Numbered from the stretch's first letter, positions 1-10,648 are shown. The stretch: DNA of 62,152 bases from an uncultured delta proteobacterium (GCA_903906315.1 CAIVJW010000328.1:1-62152), one strand, 5' to 3'. Translations and numbers: made by a program. The notes: generated by a model not told the origin, from the sequence alone.

Positions 1-357
1 CCCGCGCCGGCCGCGACGGCCGCGGCGCCCCCCGGCACGCCGCCGCTCGCGGTCGACGAAGCCACCCGCCGCGCGACCGTGCACGGGCGACCGTTCGAGC
101 TCACGCGCGTCGAGTTCGACCTGCTCGCGTGCATGCTCGGCGCGCCCGGCCGCGTGTTCACGCGCGCGCAGCTCATCGACCGCGTGTGGGGCGACGGCTT
201 CGCGATCACCGACCGCACGATCGACTCGCACGTGAAGGGCCTGCGCAAGAAGGTCAGCGAGGCCGGCGGGGCCGCGGGCCTCATCGAGACGGTGCGCGGG
301 GTCGGGTACCGGGTGACCGACCGACCGACCGATCCCGACGGCGGCGCAGACCCGTGA
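1..357 (+). CDS. OmpR-family response regulator, C-terminal part (5' end outside window)
   Basis: The reading frame is open from base 1, so the start and the receiver domain lie upstream of the window. What remains is about 118 residues. After an Ala/Pro-rich linker comes a winged-helix DNA-binding domain: the frame carries the 'LTRVEFDLL' helix, the 'VFTRAQLIDRVWG' region, the recognition-helix stretch 'TIDSHVKGLRKK' and the closing 'ETVRGVGYRV' hairpin, all typical of OmpR/PhoB regulators. The stop overlaps the GTG start of the next gene by four bases, so it is translationally coupled to the sensor kinase that should phosphorylate it. The target genes cannot be told from this fragment. Confidence 0.93.
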   Translation, partial: PAPAATAAAPPGTPPLAVDEATRRATVHGRPFELTRVEFDLLACMLGAPGRVFTRAQLIDRVWGDGFAITDRTIDSHVKGLRKKVSEAGGAAGLIETVRGVGYRVTDRPTDPDGGADP

Positions 358-1736
358 TTCGCCTCGTCTTCGCGGCGCTCGGCGCCGTCGGCCTCATCCT
401 CCTGGCCGCCTTCGTGTCGGCGCGCCTCGTGCGATCGCGCACGGCCGGCACGAGCATCCGGATGCAAATCTTCCTCGCGCTCGGCGCGATCGTCTTTGCC
501 TTCGCCTTCGGGCTCGGCTTGCTCGTGCTAGACCGCATCGAGGCGCGCGCGACCCTCCTCGCCGAGGGAGCGGCGCGCGACGAAGCCGCGGCGATCGCGG
601 CGATCGTGGGCGGCGAGCTCGAGGGCGGGCGCGCGTCGCTCGCCGACGCCGCCCGCAAGCTCGAGCTCGTGCGGGGCCAGGGAGACGCCGCGATGCACCT
701 CGCCCTGCTCGCGCCCGACGGCCGCGCGATCTTCACGAGCGGCCCCGAGCCGGGCGAGCCCGCCACCGTCTTCGTGACCGCGCCGATCGTCGTCGCAGGC
801 CAGCGCGTCGGGTCGGTCCGCGTGGTCAAGCCGACCCTCGCCGTGCGCCGCACGCTCGAGGACTTCGCGCCCACCGTGCTGCTCATCTCGAGCGTGCTCG
901 GCGCCGCCGCCGCCGCCGCCGCCGCGGTCATCGGGCGGGCCATCGCGCGGCCCATCGAGGCCCTCACCGACTTCGCCGTCCGCGTCTCCGAGGGCGAGCG
1001 CCGCGCGCCGCCGCCTCCCGCGCACGGCCGCGAGGTGCAGAGCCTCTCGCGCGCGATCGACTCGATGCGGCGCCAGCTCGAGGGCAGGCCGTTCGTCGAG
1101 ACCTTCGCGGCCGATCTCTCGCACGAGCTCAAGAACCCCGTCGCCGCCATCCGCGCGAGCGCCGAGGTGCTCGCCGACGGAGCGCTCGAGGAGCCCGAAG
1201 AGGCGGCCCGGTTCGTCGCGCGCATCCAGGAAGCGACGACGCGGATCGAGGCTCTGCTCGGCGATTTGCTCTCGCTCGCGCGCATCGAGGCCCGCGGCGT
1301 CGAGAGCGCGGCCTCGGTCGACCTCGAGCACCTCCTCACCGCCGCGGTCGAGCGCGCCCGCGATCGCGGGGCCGTCATCGAGGTCGAGGCCGACGGCGGC
1401 GCGAGCGTGCGCGGCGACGCCCAGTGGCTCGCGCGCGCCATCGACAACCTCGTCGACAACGCGCGGGTCCACGGCACGAAGGGCGCCCCGATCCGCGCGA
1501 GCCTGCGCGCCCGGGACGGCACCGTCACGCTCGCGGTCACGAACCGCGGCCAGATCGGCAAGCACGTCGCGCGGAGCCTCTTCCGGCGCTTCGTCACGAC
1601 GCGCGCCGACCGCGGCGGGACGGGCCTCGGCCTCGCGATCACGCGCGCCATCGCGGAGGCGCACAGCGGGTCGGCCGAGTGCCCGCTGCTCGGTCCCCCC
1701 GAGGTCCAGTTTCTCCTCCGTCTGCCCGAGGCGTGA
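354..1736 (+). CDS. Sensor histidine kinase (CreC-like layout)
   Basis: This is a membrane sensor kinase of 460 residues. A GTG start at 354 overlaps the regulator's stop and begins a hydrophobic segment (residues 1-24). A second segment (about 37-58) is followed by a roughly 110-residue extracytoplasmic sensor, a third Ala-rich membrane helix (about 173-195) and a HAMP linker. The H-box 'LSHELKNPVAAIRAS' places the phosphorylated histidine at H257. The N-box 'IDNLVDNARVHG' lies near 363 and the G-box 'GGTGLGLAI' near 421. The H-box with Lys-Asn-Pro resembles CreC-type kinases, but the signal cannot be inferred. An extra N-terminal hydrophobic stretch precedes the usual two membrane helices, so the true start could also be further in. 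Confidence 0.93.
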   Translation: MIRLVFAALGAVGLILLAAFVSARLVRSRTAGTSIRMQIFLALGAIVFAFAFGLGLLVLDRIEARATLLAEGAARDEAAAIAAIVGGELEGGRASLADAARKLELVRGQGDAAMHLALLAPDGRAIFTSGPEPGEPATVFVTAPIVVAGQRVGSVRVVKPTLAVRRTLEDFAPTVLLISSVLGAAAAAAAAVIGRAIARPIEALTDFAVRVSEGERRAPPPPAHGREVQSLSRAIDSMRRQLEGRPFVETFAADLSHELKNPVAAIRASAEVLADGALEEPEEAARFVARIQEATTRIEALLGDLLSLARIEARGVESAASVDLEHLLTAAVERARDRGAVIEVEADGGASVRGDAQWLARAIDNLVDNARVHGTKGAPIRASLRARDGTVTLAVTNRGQIGKHVARSLFRRFVTTRADRGGTGLGLAITRAIAEAHSGSAECPLLGPPEVQFLLRLPEA

Positions 1737-1817
1737 GCGCGGAGAGGCTTCATCTCCACGGAACCTCCACAATCGCACCATGGCATCCCCCGCTGGCCCG
1801 CTTAAAGGAGCGTCAGG

Positions 1818-2591
1818 GTGGTCTCCGACGCGGCGCACGCGCCCGGAGCCCCGACCGACACCATGCGAGACCTGTCCCTCCCTCGGCACATCGCGCTCAT
1901 CCTCGACGGCAACGGCCGCTGGGCCTCCCAGCGTGGTCTCCCGCGCACCGCGGGCCACCAGGAGGGCCTGCACGCCGTGCGCCGCGCCGTCCGCGCGTGC
2001 CGCGACCGCGGCGTCCGGTGCCTCACGCTCTACGCGTTCAGCGCCGCGAACTGGTCGCGCCCCAAGGACGAGGTCGACGGCCTCATGCGCATCTGCAAGG
2101 AGTTCGCCGAGAGCGAGCACGACGAGCTCGTCGCGAACGGCATCCGCGTGGAGGTCGTCGGTGAGCTCGACGAGCTGCCCACGCCGACACGTCGCGCCGT
2201 CGAGCGCCTCGTGAAGGACACCGCCCCCGGGGATCGGATGACCCTCGGCCTCGCGCTGTCGTACGGCGGCCGTCGCGACGTCGTCAACGCGATGCGCGCC
2301 ATCGCGGTGCGCGCCGCGGCCGGCCTCGTGATCCCGGAGGAGATCGACGAGGCCTCGCTGCGCAGCTTCCTGACGACGAGCGCGATGCCCGACCCGGACC
2401 TCGTCATCCGCACCGGCGGCGAGCAGCGGCTCTCGGACTTTCTCCTCTTCGAGTCGGCCTACGCGGAGCTCTACTTCAGCGAGACGCTCTGGCCCGACTT
2501 CGACGCGAGCACGCTCGACGCCGCGCTCACCGCGTACGCGCGCCGGCAGCGCCGCTACGGACGCACGAGCGAGCAGGTCGCGACGCCCTGA
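1818..2591 (+). CDS. uppS: Isoprenyl transferase (undecaprenyl diphosphate synthase)
   Basis: This cis-prenyltransferase adds isopentenyl units to farnesyl diphosphate to build the C55 lipid carrier of peptidoglycan and O-antigen synthesis. At 257 residues it has normal length. It carries the family signature 'HIALILDGNGRWA' with the catalytic aspartate at D30, the GH-x-x-G region ('GHQEG'), 'AFSAANWSRP' near residue 76, 'LSYGGR', and the substrate-binding 'RTGGEQRLSDFLL' near 197, where most relatives have Arg-Thr-Ser. The GTG start at 1818 is preferred because AAAGGAG (1804-1810) lies seven bases upstream; an internal ATG at 1863 is the alternative. It stands alone, without the cdsA or frr neighbours common elsewhere. 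Confidence 0.96.
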   Translation: MVSDAAHAPGAPTDTMRDLSLPRHIALILDGNGRWASQRGLPRTAGHQEGLHAVRRAVRACRDRGVRCLTLYAFSAANWSRPKDEVDGLMRICKEFAESEHDELVANGIRVEVVGELDELPTPTRRAVERLVKDTAPGDRMTLGLALSYGGRRDVVNAMRAIAVRAAAGLVIPEEIDEASLRSFLTTSAMPDPDLVIRTGGEQRLSDFLLFESAYAELYFSETLWPDFDASTLDAALTAYARRQRRYGRTSEQVATP

Positions 2592-2648
2592 CCGCGCGCG
2601 AGGCGAGCCGGGCGCGCGCGTGACCCGCCGCCCGGCCCCCCGCGCTAC

Positions 2649-3794
2649 CTACCGCCGAGCTCGCCGACCGCCACGCCCCTCGGCGCGTCCCGGCGAGGCC
2701 GACCCCCCCGGCTCCGACGCGCCGATCGCTTCGGGCTCGCCGGCGTGCTCTTCGAGCTCGCTGACCGCGGGCATCGCCGGCTCGGCATCCCTCATCGTCC
2801 AGAAGCTCGACAGCGCAGGCCACAGCGCCTTCTTCGCGCCCTTCGACACGACGGCGCCAACGTGCCCGCCGGGCAAGTGGATGCGCTGCTTGTCCACCGC
2901 CGACACGCGGTCGACGAGCTCGGCCGCGCTCTGCCACGGAACGATGTTGTCGTGCTCGAACGTGACCGCGAGCGTCGGGCACGTGATCGACTCGAGGCGC
3001 GCCGGGCGGCCCGACAGCGAGAACGTGCCTTTTACGAGCGCGTCCCCGCGATAGAGCTCCTCGACGTAGCGGCGATAGCACTCGCCCGGGAACGAGACGT
3101 TGTCGCTGCCCCACGCCTCGAGCGCGAGGAAGCCATCCATCGACTCGTCGTCCCAAGCGCGGTCGAGCACGTGCACGGCCTTCGACAGGCTCAGCGTCGG
3201 GCGCAGGAGGTGAAAGGCCGACTGCATCAGCTGCCACGGCACGTTGCCCGTCGCGTTCACGAGCGCGTCGAGGTCGAACGACTTCGTCCGCGTCCACTTC
3301 GAGAGCAGCCCGTCGTCGTCGAAGCGCACGGGCGCCGCGAGCGCCACCAGCGACGCGACGTGATCCGGCCGCGCCGCCGTGTAGATCGCCGTGAGCGTGC
3401 CGCCGAGGCAGTAGCCGAGCAGGTGCACCTTGTCGCGCGGCGAGAACGACGACGCGACGCGCACCGCGCGCCCGAGGTACCGGTCGCACACGTCGTCGAA
3501 CGTGAGGAACCGGTCCTCGTCGGTCGGCGTCCCCCAGTCGATCGAGAACACGTCGTGCCCCTCGGCGACGAGCCACTCGGCGAAGCTCTTTCCCGGGAGC
3601 AGATCGAGCACGTAGTGCCGGTTGATGAGCGACGGCACCAGCAGCACGGGCGTCTTGTGCGCCGGGCCGCCGGCGCGCGGCCGGTAGCGCAGCAGCCGCC
3701 ACTTGTTCTCCGCGTGCACCACGTCCGCCGGCGTCGACCCGACGGGCGGACGCGGGCGAGTCACCATCTTGCCGATCGCGGACAGGCCTTTCAT
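2649..3794 (-). CDS. phaC: PHA synthase, class III PhaC-like subunit (copy 1)
   Basis: This alpha/beta-fold enzyme of 381 residues polymerises (R)-3-hydroxyacyl-CoA into polyhydroxyalkanoate on granules. The length fits the short class III synthases (about 355-390) rather than the 560-residue class I enzymes. The PHA-synthase lipase-like box 'LLGYCLGGT' gives the catalytic cysteine at C129. D282 ('FEHDNIVP') and H311 ('PGGHVGAV') complete the triad. The N-terminal 'PVLLVPSLINRHYVLDLLPGKS' region is a strong PhaC hallmark. The ATG at 3794 lies one base from the stop of the acyl-CoA ligase, so it is the last gene of a three-gene minus-strand operon. Class III enzymes need a PhaE partner; the likely partner is the 94-residue gene at the head of this operon. 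Confidence 0.9.
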   Translation of the reverse strand: MKGLSAIGKMVTRPRPPVGSTPADVVHAENKWRLLRYRPRAGGPAHKTPVLLVPSLINRHYVLDLLPGKSFAEWLVAEGHDVFSIDWGTPTDEDRFLTFDDVCDRYLGRAVRVASSFSPRDKVHLLGYCLGGTLTAIYTAARPDHVASLVALAAPVRFDDDGLLSKWTRTKSFDLDALVNATGNVPWQLMQSAFHLLRPTLSLSKAVHVLDRAWDDESMDGFLALEAWGSDNVSFPGECYRRYVEELYRGDALVKGTFSLSGRPARLESITCPTLAVTFEHDNIVPWQSAAELVDRVSAVDKQRIHLPGGHVGAVVSKGAKKALWPALSSFWTMRDAEPAMPAVSELEEHAGEPEAIGASEPGGSASPGRAEGRGGRRARR

Positions 3795-3795
3795 G

Positions 3796-5535
<1,740 letters not shown>

Positions 5536-5537
5536 GG

Positions 5538-5822
5538 CTACGGACCCTTGTCGGCGAGGCGCTCCTCGAGGTCGAGGAGGCGGCTCTGGATCTGGTTTAG
5601 CGCGTGCAGCGTGCGCTCCTGATCGCGCTTCGTGGGCAGGCCGAGGTTGCCCCAAAACGTCGCCGCGGTCTTGTCCGAAGCGGCCTTGAGCTTCATCGCG
5701 GCGGAGAGCATCGCGCCGCCGGGCGTGAGCACGAGCGGGCTCTTCATGAGCTTCTCCGCGTACTGCGCCGTCGCGTTCTCCCAGGCGTCGAAGCCCTTCT
5801 TCCACAGGTCCCAGCCGAGCAT
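5538..5822 (-). CDS. Small PhaE/phasin-like protein
   Basis: This is a 94-residue, mostly helical protein. The first half ('[22 protein letters not shown]') looks like the amphipathic helices of phasins. The end ('[19 protein letters not shown]', then '[10 protein letters not shown]') closely resembles the C-terminal segment of PhaE, the non-catalytic subunit of class III PHA synthases, which normally has about 300 residues or more. It is therefore a much reduced PhaE or a phasin with a PhaE-like tail. It heads the operon with the CoA ligase and phaC, fitting either role. AGGAGG sits unusually close, two bases before the ATG at 5822. The family assignment rests on motif resemblance only. Confidence 0.72.
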   Translation of the reverse strand: MLGWDLWKKGFDAWENATAQYAEKLMKSPLVLTPGGAMLSAAMKLKAASDKTAATFWGNLGLPTKRDQERTLHALNQIQSRLLDLEERLADKGP

Positions 5823-5892
5823 GTCCGTCCTCCTCGTGTCGTCGTGTCCCACGTTCGTCCGCGCCGCGCGACCCTTCACGCGGAGCGGGTGG

Positions 5893-6046
5893 CGCACCCG
5901 GGGTGCGCGGGGTTTGGGGCCGCTCGCGGCCCCATCGAACAGTCGCCGCACCCGGGGTGCGCGGGGTTTGGGGCCGCTCGCGGCCGCATCGAACCGTCGC
6001 CGCACCCGGGGTGCGCGGGGTTCCAGGGCCGTTCGCGGCCCCATCG
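5893..6046. repeat. Three tandem 54-bp repeats, each with two hairpins
   Basis: Copies begin at 5893, 5947 and 6001, an exact 54-base period. Each contains the perfect inverted repeat CGCACC-CGG-GGTGCG and a second stem GGGCCG-NTCG-CGGCCC with a four-base CTCG or TTCG loop. The third copy has a changed spacer and ends at the stop of the lipoprotein gene. The array fills most of the space between that gene and the start of the PhaE-like gene. On the minus strand it lies between two co-directional operons, so it could terminate, attenuate or stabilise transcripts. There is no coding evidence for it. Confidence 0.9.
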
Positions 6047-6049
6047 CAC

Positions 6050-6919
6050 CTACAGCCCGAGCCGGCGCACCTCGCTCGCCGTGGTGAAGTCGTCCAGCGT
6101 CTCGCCGTTCACGCTCGTCGCGCGGGCGACCTCCCCGAAGCACTCGAACAGAAACGAGACCTGGCGCGTCACCAGGCTCGCGCCGGTCGCGGGAGCGAGC
6201 GTCACCTTGGTGCGCACGCGGTGCACCTGGGAGAAGGTCACGTCGTGCAGGACGAGCTGCCCCGTGCCGTCGTCCTTCACCTCGTAGATGTCCTTGCCCG
6301 CGTAGGGCAGGCCCTTGATCGTGCCATTCGTCACCTGCCCGGCCGAGACCCACGACGCGCCCACCTCGATCGGGAAGCGGTAGAGGGCGATCGGCGGCTG
6401 GTACACGAGCAGCGTGCGACCGCCCTTCGGGTCCTTCTGCGCGGACGCGATGCCGTGCAGCCAGAAGGTCTTGTCGTCCTCGGAGTAGACCCCCTCGAGG
6501 GTCCCCCCGGCGTCCATCGGCGTGACGAACTTCCCCGTCGGAAAGGACTCCGCGTACCACTTGCCGCCCAGCGTCGTCGCGGCGAGCGACACCGTGCGGT
6601 CCGAGGCGACGTCGTCGGACCAGTCCCACGTCCGCTTGCCCGCGTCGTCGACCACGCCGGCCACGTCGACCGCGCGCTTGGCGCCCGCGGCCGAGACGAG
6701 GAACGACACCGGCACGTCGAGCGTCGCCTGCATCTCCGCGGCGTCGATGCGACCGTCGAGGTTCGGCATGCACGAGAGCGGCACGTCGCCGGCGTCCCCG
6801 TACCCCTCGTGTTCGGGCGTCGGGTGCGTCTGGTTGTCGCCGCAGCCCGCGAGGGCGACCGCCGACGCGAGGAGGGCACCCCCCAGGATGTGCGCTGTGC
6901 GCTGGCTCCACCGCTTCAC
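6050..6919 (-). CDS. Exported lipoprotein, paralog of the 9510-10493 gene
   Basis: A 289-residue lipoprotein of unknown function. The lipobox 'VALAGC' puts the lipidated cysteine at C26. The mature part starts with a short acidic linker, then a beta-rich domain with '[15 protein letters not shown]', '[16 protein letters not shown]' and a C-terminal '[16 protein letters not shown]' segment. The other lipoprotein of this operon matches it in the same order ('FLFVAECFGTVATVTS', then an 'EEFTTAAEIRRL' end against '[12 protein letters not shown]'). The two genes therefore arose by duplication and bracket the operon. The start lies 130 bases from no competing gene and only nine bases from the outer-membrane protein stop, so it is the last gene of the operon. 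Confidence 0.85.
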   Translation of the reverse strand: MKRWSQRTAHILGGALLASAVALAGCGDNQTHPTPEHEGYGDAGDVPLSCMPNLDGRIDAAEMQATLDVPVSFLVSAAGAKRAVDVAGVVDDAGKRTWDWSDDVASDRTVSLAATTLGGKWYAESFPTGKFVTPMDAGGTLEGVYSEDDKTFWLHGIASAQKDPKGGRTLLVYQPPIALYRFPIEVGASWVSAGQVTNGTIKGLPYAGKDIYEVKDDGTGQLVLHDVTFSQVHRVRTKVTLAPATGASLVTRQVSFLFECFGEVARATSVNGETLDDFTTASEVRRLGL

Positions 6920-6928
6920 GAGACCTCC

Positions 6929-8503
6929 TCAGAACACGAACGACATCCGCAGCCGGATGAGCTGCGCGGGCTTGGCCGAGAGACCGAGCGCGGGGTTGTC
7001 GAGCCCCGCGAGCGGGAAGAGCGCGCCGTAGTCGATCGCAGCGCCGAAGCCGTCACGGCTCGCGTACGACAGCGTCGGGTCGAGCTCGACGCCGAGCGGG
7101 CTCTTCTGCCCGGGCGTCGAGGCCGAGGTGACGGCGAACGACGCGACGCCGGCCAGCGAAGCGGTGAGCGCGCCGGGCGCGGCCTTGAAGACCGTCGCGC
7201 GGACGTGCGGGCGCAGGTACACGGCGTCGGTCACCGTGCCGACCACCTCGCGCCAGAGGATGCGATCGACGCGATAATCAGGGTGAAAGCGGAAGTTGTC
7301 GACGCGGTTGTCGTGCGGCGGGTTGGCCTGCGGGCCGTCCACGTCGCCGGGCTTCGGCTGCTTCGCGGTGACGCGCTGGGCCACGCCGAAGCCGGGCGCC
7401 GGGTCGCCGCTCGCGTAGCCGGCGTCGAGGCCGCCGGCGACCCGGTCCTCGGGCGCGCCGATCTCGCTCTCGAGCGCGGCGCCGATCTGCGTGGATTTCA
7501 CCGGATCGCGCAGGAGCACGCCCGGCACGAGCGACGCCTGCTCGACCGTCGCCATCAACAGCGCGGCCTCGGCCTCGATGCGGACCTTCGGCCAGGTCAG
7601 GCGAAACCACGCATCGAGCGCCGTCGCCTGATAGCCGCGCCCCATCACCTGCGAGGAGTTGACGGCGACGGGCGACGCGACCGGCAGGTACTCCGCGGGG
7701 ACGTCGCCGTTCTGCCAGCGGTGCGAGATGTACGCGCCGTACTCGCCCGTGAACTTGTCGGCCTTGCGGCGGCGCTTGCGCGCGAGCTCGTCGCGCCACT
7801 TCAGCAGCGCGAACGTGAACGTGCGGACGTCCGCGCTCGGCTCGACGCCCACCGGCCGCGTCGCGTCCGGGCGCTTGGCGAGCGGCCCCACCGCGGACAG
7901 GTCGAACGCGAACGCGAAGATGTGGCCCGCGACGGGCGTCACGAGCGCGATGCGATCGGCCGCGTCGCCGCTGTCGCAGTCCGCGCAGTCGCCGCCGTTC
8001 GTCAGGATGCCGAGGCCCCAGTGGCTGCCCATGCGGCCCGCCGCGAGCAGGCCGATCGGCGTGAGCGCCTCGCCGTACGCGCGCTTGATCCGCACCGGGG
8101 CCGTCGCGCGCAGCGTCGCCGAAGCCGAGGGCACACCCGCGTAGTCGCTGCCGAGCGCGACGTTGTCCGGCGCGTCGACGCGCACCTTCACCGCCACGCC
8201 ACCGCCGAGCGCGTACGCGGCGAGATCGAGGCGCAGCCGCATGTCGGCGTAGCCGAGCCACTGCCCCTTCGGATCGCCGAGCGGCACCGGGTAGAGCAGC
8301 TGACCGGAGGGCGTCGGGCCACGGTCGAGGTCGAGGTTGTAGAGGCCCTCGCCGCGCACGCGCAGCGCCCCGTGCAGCTCGACCGACGTCTGCACGTGCG
8401 ATCGCAGGTCGTCACCGATGTCGGTGAACCCGGTGGCGCGCGCGGCGGACGGCGCCGACAGCGCCGCCGCGAGGCCGACCGCGGCGAGGCGGCGAGCGTT
8501 CAC
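6929..8503 (-). CDS. Outer-membrane protein, resembles the myxobacterial TIGR04551 family
   Basis: This is a secreted 524-residue protein. A GTG start at 8503, four bases after AAGGAGG, begins a signal peptide ending near residue 20 ('SAPSAARA'). The mature chain is rich in alternating hydrophobic strands ('MRLRLDLAAYALGGGVAVKVRVDAP', shown here only as the type of strand) and ends in 'IRLRMSFVF', a C-terminal phenylalanine typical of outer-membrane barrels. The 'GRMGSHWGLGILTNGGDCADCDSGDAADR' region carries a Cys-x-x-Cys pair near residue 167. From memory this looks like TIGR04551, a family confined to myxobacteria, but I could not verify it. Its start overlaps the stop of the hydrolase by four bases, so the two are coupled. 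Confidence 0.82.
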   Translation of the reverse strand: MNARRLAAVGLAAALSAPSAARATGFTDIGDDLRSHVQTSVELHGALRVRGEGLYNLDLDRGPTPSGQLLYPVPLGDPKGQWLGYADMRLRLDLAAYALGGGVAVKVRVDAPDNVALGSDYAGVPSASATLRATAPVRIKRAYGEALTPIGLLAAGRMGSHWGLGILTNGGDCADCDSGDAADRIALVTPVAGHIFAFAFDLSAVGPLAKRPDATRPVGVEPSADVRTFTFALLKWRDELARKRRRKADKFTGEYGAYISHRWQNGDVPAEYLPVASPVAVNSSQVMGRGYQATALDAWFRLTWPKVRIEAEAALLMATVEQASLVPGVLLRDPVKSTQIGAALESEIGAPEDRVAGGLDAGYASGDPAPGFGVAQRVTAKQPKPGDVDGPQANPPHDNRVDNFRFHPDYRVDRILWREVVGTVTDAVYLRPHVRATVFKAAPGALTASLAGVASFAVTSASTPGQKSPLGVELDPTLSYASRDGFGAAIDYGALFPLAGLDNPALGLSAKPAQLIRLRMSFVF

Positions 8504-9513
8504 GGGGCCTCCTTCTCGGGCGCGGCGCGAGGCGGATCGGCCTTGGCCGGCCCCTCGGCCGGAGCCACGGGCGGCGGCGTCGGCGCGTACGCCGGTCGAG
8601 GACCGCCGGTCGCGTCGAGCTTCGCGTCGAGGAACGCGTCGAGCTCCGTCGTCGAGGGCCCGGCGACCTCGAGCATCGGGAAGTGCCCGCAGCGCGGGTA
8701 GACGACGAGCCGCGCGCCCGGCAGATCGCGCGCCAGCCGCTCGCCGATGTGGAGAGGCGTGACGACGTCCTCGCGCCCCCACAGGAGCAGCGTCGGCTGC
8801 CTGATCGTGCGGTAGCGACCCTCGACCTCCGCGTAGTGCTGCCCTCGAACGGCCGCCAGCGCGGCGGCGCGCGTGCCGGGGCGGTCGAGCGAGGCCTCGA
8901 CGTCCTCGGCGAGCTTCTCGGTCAGCACGCTCGGATCGTAGAACGCGAGCGCCATGCGCTCGTCCGGCCGCTCGTTGTAGAACAGCCCGAAGAGCGCCTC
9001 GCCGACGCCGGGAGTGCGCGCCATCGTGAAGAACGTCGGCAGCTGCTCCTCGTAGACGAAGGCGTCGTAGAGCGCGATCCGCTCGACGCGCGCGGGCGCC
9101 TCGAGCGCCGCCGCGAGCACGATCGACGTCCCCCACGAGTGCCCCACGAAGGCCGCCGACTTCACGCCGCGCTGGTCGAGCAGCGCGAGCACGAGCCTCG
9201 CCTGCGCGGCCGGCGAGTAGTCGCCCTCGGGGCGGTCGGTCCAGCCGAAGCCCTTCAGATCGAGGGCGATCACGCGGTGGTGCGCGCGCAGCGCGGGGAC
9301 CACGGCCGCCCACGTCTCGAGCGACGACGCGAAGCCGTGGACGAGCACGACCGGCGGCCCGTCGCCCACGTCGAGGTAGCGCACGCGCGCCCCCTCGACG
9401 GTGACGAACGTCGCCGCCTTCGGCTCGCCGGGCATGGCGCCGACGTGGAACGCCATGCAGCCGGCGAGGCCGAGCGAGAGGAGCGGGAGCACCGCGCGCA
9501 CGACGGAGCTCAC
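8500..9513 (-). CDS. Alpha/beta-hydrolase lipoprotein
   Basis: A 337-residue predicted lipoprotein with an alpha/beta-hydrolase domain. The GTG start overlaps the upstream lipoprotein's stop, and the lipobox 'LGLAGC' gives C19. The fold is marked by the oxyanion region 'VVLVHGFASS', the nucleophile elbow 'FVGHSWGTS' with serine S126, an acid near 'LLWGREDVV' and the histidine in 'RCGHFPML'. A Pro/Ala-rich tail of about 35 residues follows the catalytic domain. The sequence fits haloperoxidase/esterase-like hydrolases, and the serine nucleophile argues against a haloalkane dehalogenase or epoxide hydrolase. The substrate is unknown. It sits between an exported lipoprotein and an outer-membrane protein, suggesting action in the periplasm or at the outer membrane. 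Confidence 0.88.
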   Translation of the reverse strand: MSSVVRAVLPLLSLGLAGCMAFHVGAMPGEPKAATFVTVEGARVRYLDVGDGPPVVLVHGFASSLETWAAVVPALRAHHRVIALDLKGFGWTDRPEGDYSPAAQARLVLALLDQRGVKSAAFVGHSWGTSIVLAAALEAPARVERIALYDAFVYEEQLPTFFTMARTPGVGEALFGLFYNERPDERMALAFYDPSVLTEKLAEDVEASLDRPGTRAAALAAVRGQHYAEVEGRYRTIRQPTLLLWGREDVVTPLHIGERLARDLPGARLVVYPRCGHFPMLEVAGPSTTELDAFLDAKLDATGGPRPAYAPTPPPVAPAEGPAKADPPRAAPEKEAP

Positions 9514-10493
9514 GGCGCGAGCCGGCGAATCTCGGCGGCCGTCGTGAACTCCTCGGCCGTCTCGTTCGACTGCGAGGTGACCGTCGCGACGGTGCCGAAG
9601 CACTCCGCCACGAAGAGGAAGGACCGCGTGACCGTGATCATCCCGTACGCCGTGCGCGTGAGCTTCGTCTTCACCCGCAGCACGTCGAACGACCCGAACG
9701 GCGTCGCGAGCGTGCCGTGCGCGTCCACGCTCGACTCGTATTTCTCGAGGTACGGGATCGCGCTCGGGATCCCCTTGAGGGTGCCCGTGATCTGCGCGTC
9801 CGTGGACCACGTCACGCCCTCCTTGACGGGGAACTTGAGGAGCGGCGCGGCCGGCGCGTAGACCTCCTCGGTCTTGCTTGCGCCGTCGGCCGGCGACGCG
9901 ACGCCGCGCAACAGCAGCGCGTCGCCCGTGACCTCGAAGACGCCGACCATGTCGCCGAGGAAGGCGTCCGGCGTGAGGTAGCTGTAGTAGGTCGCGCCCT
10001 TGAACGCGTCGGCGAACCACTGGCCGTCGAGCGGCAGCGTCTCGACGACCTGATCGTGATCGCCGGCGAGCGCCTTCGACAGGTCCCACGCGCGGCTCCC
10101 GTCGGCGCTCGGGGTGCCGGAGGTGTCCCAGGTCGCGGCCTTCGCGGTGAGGAAGGTCGCGTGCAAGCCCGCCGCGAGCGGCACCTCCGCGCGCGTCACG
10201 ACCCAGTCCTTGTTTGGCGCGCAGCCGGCGGCCGATCCGCCGACGCCGCCGCCCGCCGTCCCGTGGCCTCCCTGCCCGGCGCCCCCGGAGCCGCCCGATC
10301 CTCCGCCGCCGGTCACGGTGCTCGTGCCCGCGTCTCCGACCGCCGGCGTCACGCAGCGCCCGTCGGTGCCGCACGTCCCCGAGGCGCAGTCCGCGCCGGC
10401 CCGGCACTCGACGGCCTCGTCGGAGGACGCGCAACCGGCGATCGCCGCGCCGAGGGGGAGGGAGATCAAGGCGACGAGGCGAAGAAGGCGCAT
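9510..10493 (-). CDS. Exported lipoprotein with Cys-rich and Gly-rich linker
   Basis: A 327-residue lipoprotein that heads the four-gene coupled operon. The ATG at 10493 begins a signal peptide with lipobox 'AAIAGC' (C21). Next comes a short cysteine-bearing stretch ('CRAGADCASGTCGTDGRC') like the small disulfide motifs common in myxobacterial surface lipoproteins, then a Gly/Ser/Thr linker, then a beta-rich domain paralogous to the gene at 6050-6919. Shared features include a 'WFADAFKGATYYSY' segment, a 'LKFPVKEGVTW' strand and the 'FVAECFGTVATVTS' end. Function is unknown. The GTGA overlap with the hydrolase shows they are made together. Confidence 0.85.
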   Translation of the reverse strand: MRLLRLVALISLPLGAAIAGCASSDEAVECRAGADCASGTCGTDGRCVTPAVGDAGTSTVTGGGGSGGSGGAGQGGHGTAGGGVGGSAAGCAPNKDWVVTRAEVPLAAGLHATFLTAKAATWDTSGTPSADGSRAWDLSKALAGDHDQVVETLPLDGQWFADAFKGATYYSYLTPDAFLGDMVGVFEVTGDALLLRGVASPADGASKTEEVYAPAAPLLKFPVKEGVTWSTDAQITGTLKGIPSAIPYLEKYESSVDAHGTLATPFGSFDVLRVKTKLTRTAYGMITVTRSFLFVAECFGTVATVTSQSNETAEEFTTAAEIRRLAP

Positions 10494-10648
10494 GGAGTCC
10501 TCTGCTGGCGGCGAACCGCGCGCCCCGCGCACGGGCCTTACGTAGCCGGGCGGAGACCGCGAGACGAGGCCGCGCGCACGGTCGCCCGGCGCGCGTCATT
10601 CCGGCCGCCAACCTGCCACCGCACCGCAGCATGGTCAAGCGGTTTCTA

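Noticed and set aside
5893-6046. The 54-bp repeats as a CRISPR array
   Set aside because: Repeats are directly adjacent with no unique spacers, only three copies exist, and no cas genes are near.
5903-8701. A 932-codon plus-strand frame over the lipoprotein and outer-membrane genes
   Set aside because: It is antisense to genes with signal peptides and coupled starts, and its translation is Arg/Val/Asp-rich nonsense without domains.
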